NCBI GenBank assembly: GCA_027026295.1
Contig: JALVOR010000370.1
Span: 1 to 8,362 of the forward strand
Direction of reading: 5' to 3'
Length of the DNA: 8,362 nt
Source: Anaerolineales bacterium
Lineage (GTDB): Bacteria; Chloroflexota; Anaerolineae; Anaerolineales; DRMV01
Shown: piece after piece, positions 1 to 5,281 of the stretch
Position numbering within the stretch: the first letter of the stretch is position 1
How the letters are laid out: each line of letters begins with the position of its first letter
Position numbers and translations under genes: made by a program
Notes under the pieces: model-generated
What the model was told of the DNA's origin: nothing
What the model saw: only the letters and a program-made list of their open reading frames with translations
The model's database searches: none

Positions 1-233
1 GCACGGGTGCGCAGGGTGTCGATGTGCCAGCGGGGGCGGGGGCTGCCGCGGAGGTGCCTTCCCAGGCGGGCGCGGATGCCGCCCGGCCCGCGGGCGCTGC
101 CGGTGTAAACATAGTAGCCCGCGGGGAAGTAAGTTTCCCCGAAGCGCCCCACGGTCAGCGCAGCGGCGCTTTCCAGGTGCAAGGCAAGCCAGTAAGCGCC
201 CGGCGCGGTGGGAAGGGGTGTTCTGGCAGGCAT
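1..233 (-). CDS. DUF123 / GIY-YIG-like domain protein, 3' end cut by window edge
   Basis: Reading the minus strand from an ATG at 233 gives 77 open codons that run off the left edge. The translation has the conserved DUF123 pattern: a GAYWLALHL strand near residues 12-20, VGRFGETYFPAGYYVYTGSA around 28-47, then GPGGIRARLGRHLR (49-62) and RWHID (68-72). This family is related to the GIY-YIG nuclease fold and often occurs alone or fused to endonuclease III. Its biochemical role is poorly defined, so nuclease activity is not claimed. The ATG has no Shine-Dalgarno sequence, but a TATACT box lies 6 bases upstream, which suggests a leaderless mRNA. The gene is divergent from the sulfur/cytochrome operon and probably unrelated to it. 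The family call is firm from motif recall; the C-terminus is not visible. Confidence 0.82.
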   Translation of the reverse strand, partial: MPARTPLPTAPGAYWLALHLESAAALTVGRFGETYFPAGYYVYTGSARGPGGIRARLGRHLRGSPRPRWHIDTLRTR

Positions 234-239
234 GCCTGT

Positions 240-245
240 AGTATA
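240..245 (-). promoter_or_regulatory. -10-like box TATACT giving a possibly leaderless DUF123 transcript
   Basis: On the minus strand TATACT (5 of 6 to TATAAT) ends six bases before the ATG at 233, so transcription would begin at or next to the start codon. No clear -35 hexamer is seen 16-18 bases upstream, and no ribosome binding site precedes the ATG. This is inference from spacing only. Confidence 0.35.
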
Positions 246-274
246 GCCTTCGAAAATTAATGCGAAGTGAATGG

Positions 275-288
275 GTGACAATTGTCAC
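275..288. promoter_or_regulatory. Perfect 14-bp palindrome, CRP/FNR-family-type operator (GTGA-N6-TCAC)
   Basis: GTGACAATTGTCAC reads the same on both strands. The half-sites GTGA and TCAC are six bases apart, which is the spacing of CRP/FNR-superfamily sites (E. coli CRP: TGTGA-N6-TCACA). Its centre at 281.5 is about 41.5-42.5 bases upstream of the start expected from the TATCAT box at 312-317. That is the class II activator position. It lies between two divergent genes and could act on either. Which regulator binds it is unknown; no such regulator is encoded in the window. Confidence 0.6.
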
Positions 289-303
289 TATGTTAAGCCC
301 AAG

Positions 304-317
304 GTGACGAGTATCAT
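304..317 (+). promoter_or_regulatory. Second, imperfect GTGA-N6-TCAT site overlapping a TATCAT -10 box (P1)
   Basis: GTGA (304-307), six bases, then TCAT (314-317) repeats the layout of the perfect palindrome 29 bp upstream with one mismatch. The same bases include TATCAT (312-317), 5 of 6 to the -10 consensus. No convincing -35 hexamer sits 17 bases upstream, as expected if an activator replaces it. If the downstream TATATA box is the true -10, this site is centred about 41.5 bases upstream of that start. Both roles are inferred. Confidence 0.35.
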
Positions 318-336
318 CTTAAAGTGCCGTGAGAAA

Positions 337-360
337 ACCTATATACATAAGCGCATAGGT
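337..360 (+). promoter_or_regulatory. Inverted repeat over a TATATA -10 box (P2), candidate ArsR operator
   Basis: ACCTAT (337-342) and ATAGGT (355-360) form a perfect 6-bp inverted repeat around a 12-base AT-rich spacer, 24 bp in all. ArsR/SmtB repressors usually bind imperfect palindromes of about this size that overlap the core promoter. TATATA (340-345) inside the repeat is a plausible -10 box. It lies 35 bases before the start codon of the arsR-type gene, so autorepression is the simplest reading. The arms are short and the assignment is inference. Confidence 0.35.
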
Positions 361-394
361 AAATAGTTTGACGGGATTGAAAAGGAAGGTTGAT

Positions 395-748
395 ATGCTC
401 CCCAAGGAGCAGCAAGAGGAAATGGCGCCTTTTCAGGCAGAAATGTGCGCAGCGTTAGCCAACCCGCAGCGGGTGCTAATGCTGTGCGCGTTAGCCGAGC
501 GCCCCTACCACGTCAGCGGTTTGGCGGAACGTTTGGGCATCAGCCAGCCGCTGGCCTCGCGGCATTTGAAAGTGTTGCGCGAGCAGGGGCTGGTGTGCGC
601 GCAACGTAAAGGCGCCATGGTGGAATACCGCTTGGCCGACCAGCGGCTGCTGGAAGCCTTGCGTTTGATGCGGGCAGTGCTGCAAGACCGCTTTGCCCGC
701 CGTGCCAGTTTGTTGGATGCCGCCGACACACCGTCGGGCGTCCGCTAA
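395..748 (+). CDS. ArsR/SmtB-family winged-helix regulator, candidate sulfur-responsive repressor
   Basis: This is a 117-residue protein with the usual ArsR length and fold. Residues 20-35 (ALANPQRVLMLCALAE) are the typical dimer and helix-2 region. LAERLGISQPLASRHLKVLRE (43-63) is the helix-turn-helix, and GLVCAQRKGAMVEYRLAD (65-82) is the wing. No metal-binding ELCVCDL-type motif is present. Cys31 falls where persulfide sensors BigR and SqrR have their first conserved cysteine (VLMLC). Their second one, near the C-terminal helix, is missing; Cys18 and Cys68 are the other cysteines. The start is ATG 395, five bases after AGGAAGG (383-389), rather than an upstream in-frame TTG at 368. It is the first gene of the operon, 26 bases ahead of the octahaem cytochrome, and probably controls it. 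The family is certain; the sulfur inducer is inferred. Confidence 0.92.
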   Translation: MLPKEQQEEMAPFQAEMCAALANPQRVLMLCALAERPYHVSGLAERLGISQPLASRHLKVLREQGLVCAQRKGAMVEYRLADQRLLEALRLMRAVLQDRFARRASLLDAADTPSGVR

Positions 749-774
749 TCTTCATTAGTTTCAAGGAGAAGGCT

Positions 775-2223
775 ATGGACAAAAAACCAACATGGCTGCT
801 GGGCCTGGTAGGCATTCTCCTGGTGGTCATTGTGCCCATTTGGGTACTCTGGCCGAAGCCTAATAAGCCCCAAGATAACCCTTGGGATAACCTGCCCGAG
901 CACGCGCCCCATGTGGACCACTCGGCGATTATCCAGGGCACCTTTGAGACAGGGCAGGATGTCACCAAGACCTGCCTCTCGTGCCATCCCAATGCGGCAA
1001 GTGATTTCATGCACACGTCGCACTGGACCTGGGACAGTGCCGAAGGGTTCAAGGTCCCGGGGCATGACGAGCCGGTGCATTTCGGGAAGTTGCATTCGTT
1101 TAACAACTTCTGCATCGGCACGGAAGGCAACCAGCGAGTGTGCATGAAGTGCCACACCGGCTACGGGTGGACGGAAGAAGCCCCCACGGACTTCTCTAAT
1201 CCCAACAACGTGGACTGTCTGGTCTGCCATGCCGACCCTGCCAAATACGGGCGCGGCCCCTACGGCGACCCGGCCAAGGGCGTGGATCTGGCGGCTGCGG
1301 CCAAGGGCGTGCGCAACCCCACCCGTGCCAATTGTCTTACCTGTCACGCCTATGGCGGCGGCGGCGACAACGTCAAGCACGGCGATATCAGCAGCGCCCT
1401 TTACCACCCCGACCCTGACCTGGATGTGCATATGGGCAAGTATGACTTGCAGTGCACCGACTGCCATCGCACCGAGCACCATCAGGTCAAAGGTAAACTC
1501 ATCAACCTCAATCCGCAGGTAGAGCCTGAGGAGCAGGCGCAGTGCACCGACTGCCACAGCAACGCCCCGCACGAAGACGAGCGCCTGAACGCTCATGTTC
1601 AGTCGGTGGCGTGCCAGGCGTGCCACGTGCCTGAAGTTGCCGAGAAGATCCCCACCAAGATCTACTGGAACTGGGGCAGCGCCGGTCAAGACCTGCCGCA
1701 GAACCACTTCCATTACCTGAAGATCAAGGGCGACTTCGTCTACGTGAAGAACCTCAAGCCGGTTTACCTGTGGTTCAACGGCAACGAATCCGAACGCTAT
1801 GTGGAAGGCGACCCTGCCAACATCGGCGGCATTACCTACATCAACAAGCCTGCCGGCAGCATCGACGACCCCAAGGCGAAGATCTTCCCCTTCAAGATTC
1901 ACGACGCCATGCAGCCTTACGACAAGCAATACGGCTACCTGCTGGCGCCGTTGACCGCGGGCCTGCCTAACGGTTTCTGGACCAAATTCGATTGGGATTT
2001 GGCCTTCCGCGAAGCCGAAGAGCACACCGGCCTGAAATACAGCGGCGAGTACGGTTTTACTGAAAGTTACATGTATTGGCCGCTGACCCATATGGTCAAG
2101 CCCAAAGAAAAAGCGCTCCAGTGCGCCGATTGTCATGGCCCCAATGGCCGCCTGGACTGGAAGGCCTTGGGCTACCCGGGCGACCCGATGGAATGGGGTG
2201 GCCGGTTCGACAACAATCACTAA
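775..2223 (+). CDS. otr: Membrane-anchored octahaem cytochrome c, tetrathionate reductase (Otr) family
   Basis: A 482-residue protein with one N-terminal membrane segment (about residues 7-26), which acts as an uncleaved anchor or signal. It has exactly eight CXXCH haem motifs, starting at Cys67, 123, 148, 187, 227, 257, 280 and 450. The order and surrounding sequence (NNFCIGTEGN, CHTGYGW, NVDCLVCH, YGGGGDNVKHGD, DVHMG) match the octahaem tetrathionate reductase family known from Shewanella. That enzyme reduces tetrathionate, nitrite and hydroxylamine in vitro, and one haem has a lysine axial ligand. Two DPAK motifs (154-157 and 165-168) just after the third CXXCH offer candidate lysines. Cys113 is the only cysteine outside a haem motif. 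The start has AAGGAG six bases upstream. It sits between the regulator and the cytochrome b partner. The family call is strong. The physiological substrate is unknown, and oxidation rather than reduction is possible. Confidence 0.9.
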   Translation: MDKKPTWLLGLVGILLVVIVPIWVLWPKPNKPQDNPWDNLPEHAPHVDHSAIIQGTFETGQDVTKTCLSCHPNAASDFMHTSHWTWDSAEGFKVPGHDEPVHFGKLHSFNNFCIGTEGNQRVCMKCHTGYGWTEEAPTDFSNPNNVDCLVCHADPAKYGRGPYGDPAKGVDLAAAAKGVRNPTRANCLTCHAYGGGGDNVKHGDISSALYHPDPDLDVHMGKYDLQCTDCHRTEHHQVKGKLINLNPQVEPEEQAQCTDCHSNAPHEDERLNAHVQSVACQACHVPEVAEKIPTKIYWNWGSAGQDLPQNHFHYLKIKGDFVYVKNLKPVYLWFNGNESERYVEGDPANIGGITYINKPAGSIDDPKAKIFPFKIHDAMQPYDKQYGYLLAPLTAGLPNGFWTKFDWDLAFREAEEHTGLKYSGEYGFTESYMYWPLTHMVKPKEKALQCADCHGPNGRLDWKALGYPGDPMEWGGRFDNNH

Positions 2224-2235
2224 CGGAGGGTCGCT

Positions 2236-4647
2236 ATGCAACGGAAATTCATCTCCTTGTTGCTCTTCACGGCGCTGATCGCGGTCATGGCACTGGGTGT
2301 GTCTGTGGGCGTGCGGCAGGCGCTGGCCGAAGGCGGCAGCACGCCTCAGGCTACGCCTTCCCCCATGCACCCGGCTTATGCCCTGCTCGATGCCAATGGC
2401 ACGCCGGTAGTGGAAAGCGGCCAGCCCGCCGACCTGGTCAAGACCTGCGGTCAATGCCACGATACGAACTTCATCGTTTCCCATGCCACCCACAAGAAAG
2501 CGGAAGACATCCCTGGTTTCCAGGGCATGACGGCTTCCTGCTCTCTGTGCCACAGCACCAATCCCAACGGGGAAGCCCGCAAGGATGCCCTGTTCTCGGG
2601 TGATACCGCCTGGGCTGACAGTGCGGTGCTGCTGGGTTCCGGCCTCATCAGCAAGACTGCGGACGGCTGGCAGTGGAACGCCAATGCCTTCGATGCCGAT
2701 GGCAAGGTGAAGGCAGATTTTGTGGATATTCACGAGCCGACGAATGTCAACTGCGCGCAATGCCACGGTGCAGTGCACACCGACCTGCACACGCCCTTCG
2801 TGCTGGAAGACCCCTCAGCCAACTGGGTTACCATGACGACCGGGCAGGTGGTGTCGCCGCAGCGCATTTCCGAATCGGGCATGAACATCGAAGGCAAGGA
2901 AAACCTGGCCTATGCCTGGGATGTGCACGCCGAGCGCGGGGTGCAGTGTGTGGACTGCCACAGTAGCAGCAGCAGCCCCTCGGCGCGACGCTATGACGAA
3001 ATGCCCGATTATCTCACTTACGACCCCCGCCATCCCGACGTGGGGAACTTCCTCAAGCAGCCCAGCCATGAACTCACCAGCGACAAGTGCGAATCGTGCC
3101 ACGACCCGGTGGCGGCGCACAAGGACTGGCTGCCTTACCTGAACTTGCACATGTCGAAGGTGGCGTGCGAAACCTGCCACATTCCGCAAATGTACGCCCC
3201 GGCGGCAGCAACCATCGACAAGACGGTGGTCTTCCCCAACGGCGACACGCCCACGGTGTATCGCGGCGTGGCCGCGGCTGACGATGCTGTGGAAGGCGCC
3301 GATGCGCACGAACCCTTCACCGTCTCGCACAAGATTGTGGGCTTCCAGCCGGTGCTGCTGAAGAACGACGACGGCAAACTGGCGCCCTACAACCTGGTGA
3401 CCACCTTCCGGTGGGTGTACGAGAAGGATGGCAAGACCGTTGCCGTGAACACGGACGATGTCAAGAAGGCCTGGATGCCCGACGGCAAATACGCTGCTGA
3501 CATCGTGAAGGCTTTCGATACCAACGGCGATGGCACGCTGACCGCCGATGAACTGGCGCTCGACACCCAGGAGAAAGTGGACCTGATTGCCAGGCGCCTG
3601 GCCGACCTGGGCTTCGCCAATGCGCACATTGTGGGCAAGGTGGAACCCTACGCCATCCACCACAGCGTGGCGCAGAGCGACTATGCCGTGCAAGACTGCC
3701 GCGTGTGCCACAGCGAAGATTCCCGCGTGGGCAAGGCGATGATGTTGGCGCCTGCTGCACCTGCGGGAACGGAAGTGGGCTTCGGCAGTGACAGCCTGCA
3801 AGGAAGCGGTCGGGTGGTGAAAGACGGCCAGACACTTTACTTCCAGCCCGAAAAGGATGCCAGCCTGTATGTTGCCGGTCGCGACGCCATTGGCTGGATT
3901 GACATCATCGGTGTGCTGGCTTTCCTCGGCACGCTGTTGGGCGTGCTCGGCCACGGCGCTTTGCGGGCTTACAATGCCAAGAAATACTCGCCGCACCACG
4001 GCCATACCAAACCTGAATATCTCTACACTGCTGCGGAACGCTTCTGGCACTGGCTGCAGATGGCCGCCATTCTCATCCTGCTGGTGGTAGGCCTGATCAT
4101 CCACGAGCCGCAGTGGTTCGGCGGCCTTTCCTTCCGCGGCATGGTGTTCGTCCACACCGTGGTGGGCTGGATTCTGGTTGGCAATTTCCTGCTGGCGCTG
4201 TACTACTTCCTGGCGACGGACTATCTCAAGCAGTTCGTGCCGAAGCCGCAGGGCTTCTTCAGCCGGGCACTGTTGCAGGCGAAGTTCTACGCACAGGGCA
4301 TCTTCCGCGGTGAGCCGCATCCCTTCAAGAAGTCCTTCTGGGACAAACTCAACCCGATGCAGCGCATGGCTTACTTCGGCTTGCTTTTCGGTATGTTGCC
4401 CATTCAGATGGTCACGGGTGTGTGGCTGTGGGCAGCACGCATCTGGCCTGCAGCGGCCAGCCTGTTTGGCGCGGCTACGATGACTTGGGTTGCCGCTATT
4501 CACACCCTGGATGCTTGGTTGATTGCAACCTTCGTGGTGGCGCATGTGTACCTGACCACCACCGGCGCGACGCCTTTTGAATACATCGAGGCGATGATCA
4601 CCGGCTGGGAAAACGTGGAAGTGGACGAAGGCGAACTCGAGGCCTGA
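2236..4647 (+). CDS. Seven-haem cytochrome c fused to dihaem cytochrome b membrane domain
   Basis: An 803-residue fusion. A signal peptide or anchor (about 5-31, ending near ALA-E) is followed by an extracytoplasmic part with seven CXXCH motifs at Cys71, 102, 173, 238, 285, 311 and 488. All 14 cysteines belong to these motifs. A canonical EF-hand loop, DTNGDGTLTADE (428-439), lies between haems six and seven. From about residue 554 there are five membrane segments. Four resemble the cytochrome b561 / Ni-Fe hydrogenase b-subunit domain, with likely haem b ligands His605 (RFWHW), His640, His756 and His770. The end (TTGATPFEYIEAMITGWE) is typical of PhsC-like b subunits. The protein probably links the quinone pool to the octahaem partner. 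GGAGGG sits five bases before the ATG, and only 12 bases separate it from the preceding gene, so they are co-transcribed. Domain calls are firm; partner and direction are inferred. Confidence 0.9.
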   Translation: MQRKFISLLLFTALIAVMALGVSVGVRQALAEGGSTPQATPSPMHPAYALLDANGTPVVESGQPADLVKTCGQCHDTNFIVSHATHKKAEDIPGFQGMTASCSLCHSTNPNGEARKDALFSGDTAWADSAVLLGSGLISKTADGWQWNANAFDADGKVKADFVDIHEPTNVNCAQCHGAVHTDLHTPFVLEDPSANWVTMTTGQVVSPQRISESGMNIEGKENLAYAWDVHAERGVQCVDCHSSSSSPSARRYDEMPDYLTYDPRHPDVGNFLKQPSHELTSDKCESCHDPVAAHKDWLPYLNLHMSKVACETCHIPQMYAPAAATIDKTVVFPNGDTPTVYRGVAAADDAVEGADAHEPFTVSHKIVGFQPVLLKNDDGKLAPYNLVTTFRWVYEKDGKTVAVNTDDVKKAWMPDGKYAADIVKAFDTNGDGTLTADELALDTQEKVDLIARRLADLGFANAHIVGKVEPYAIHHSVAQSDYAVQDCRVCHSEDSRVGKAMMLAPAAPAGTEVGFGSDSLQGSGRVVKDGQTLYFQPEKDASLYVAGRDAIGWIDIIGVLAFLGTLLGVLGHGALRAYNAKKYSPHHGHTKPEYLYTAAERFWHWLQMAAILILLVVGLIIHEPQWFGGLSFRGMVFVHTVVGWILVGNFLLALYYFLATDYLKQFVPKPQGFFSRALLQAKFYAQGIFRGEPHPFKKSFWDKLNPMQRMAYFGLLFGMLPIQMVTGVWLWAARIWPAAASLFGAATMTWVAAIHTLDAWLIATFVVAHVYLTTTGATPFEYIEAMITGWENVEVDEGELEA

Positions 4648-4656
4648 CGACAAATG

Positions 4657-4696
4657 CCGGGCGGGAAAGCGACGCTGCTGCGCCCTCCCCGCCCGG
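4657..4696 (+). promoter_or_regulatory. GC-rich intercistronic hairpin, no U-tract
   Basis: CCGGGCGGG (4657-4665) and CCCGCCCGG (4688-4696) are perfect 9-bp complements around a 22-base loop. They lie in the 69-base gap between the cytochrome b fusion and the first YeeE gene, the longest gap inside the operon. No run of T follows, so it is not a standard intrinsic terminator. It may stabilise the upstream mRNA or set the ratio of cytochrome to transporter. Confidence 0.5.
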
Positions 4697-4716
4697 TTGC
4701 GAAAGGAGTGCTGATT

Positions 4717-5268
4717 ATGACGGCAAAAACTTCCTGGTTTCAGAAATTGATAGACCGTCCCCGGAAGCCGTATGCCAACCCGTATGTGGGCGGCGTCATT
4801 CTGGGTCTCTCCCTGTTCTTTTCTCTGTTGCTGACGGCTAATGGCCTGGGCGCTTCGGCAATCTTTGCCCGCATCAATGGCTTCCTGGTCAACCTGGTTG
4901 CGCCGCACCATGTGGATACCGTGCCGCAACTCATCAAAGTGGCCGGCGGCTCGAAGAACCCCTTCAACAACTGGATTACGTGGGAAGTCATCGGCGTAAT
5001 TCTGGGTGCCTTTGCGTCGTCGGTGTACTTTGGCCGCTTCAAGCCCGAAACCCCTCGGGGGCCGAAGGTTTCCGAAAAAGGGCGCTGGGTGATGGCGTTC
5101 TTCGGCGGCATGATTTTCCTCTATGGCGCACGCATGGCTCGCGGCTGCACCTCGGGCCAGGTGCTTTCCGGTGGCGCGACCCTTTCCGCGGGCAGTTGGC
5201 TGATTGCCATGGTGATGTTCGCCTTTGCCTTTGCCACTGCCGCCCTCGTGCGGAAACTGTGGAACTGA
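4717..5268 (+). CDS. YeeE/YedE sulfur-transport family protein, first half (PmpA/PmpB-like)
   Basis: A 183-residue membrane protein with about four hydrophobic segments (near residues 23-41, 49-61, 88-104 and 125-141, with a further one at 158-178). It carries the family signature GARMARGCTSGQ, with Cys144 in the pore-type GCTSG motif. NPYVGGVILGL near residue 21 is the usual opening of one half of the family. Single-chain YeeE (TsuA) of E. coli imports thiosulfate and contains two such halves. Here each half is a separate gene, as in the PmpA/PmpB pairs. The ATG at 4717 is chosen because AAAGGAG (4702-4708) is eight bases upstream. An in-frame ATG at 4654 would place the GC hairpin inside the coding region and has no ribosome site. 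It lies 13 bases from its partner. The cargo is inferred to be thiosulfate or sulfane sulfur. Confidence 0.87.
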   Translation: MTAKTSWFQKLIDRPRKPYANPYVGGVILGLSLFFSLLLTANGLGASAIFARINGFLVNLVAPHHVDTVPQLIKVAGGSKNPFNNWITWEVIGVILGAFASSVYFGRFKPETPRGPKVSEKGRWVMAFFGGMIFLYGARMARGCTSGQVLSGGATLSAGSWLIAMVMFAFAFATAALVRKLWN

Positions 5269-5281
5269 GGAGGAAACCGAT

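Noticed and set aside
24..260. 78-codon + strand open frame at the left edge
   Set aside because: The minus strand over the same bases encodes a clear DUF123 domain; the + translation is Ala/Gly-rich with no motif.
745..2790. 681-codon open frame on the minus strand
   Set aside because: It is antisense to the octahaem cytochrome, whose eight CXXCH motifs prove the + strand frame. No recognisable domain in the antisense product.
775..4647. NrfA-type nitrite reductase or hydroxylamine oxidoreductase
   Set aside because: No CXXCK motif and no HAO-type tyrosine cross-link motif was recognised; the haem order and flanking motifs fit the Otr family better.
4654..4716. Upstream in-frame ATG for the first YeeE gene
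   Set aside because: It would code through the GC hairpin, has no ribosome site, and adds an Arg/Pro-rich stretch not expected in the family; ATG 4717 has AAAGGAG at good spacing.
5225..5281. Upstream in-frame ATG for the YeeE-rhodanese gene
   Set aside because: It overlaps the end of the previous gene and lacks a ribosome site, whereas ATG 5282 follows GGAGG by eight bases.
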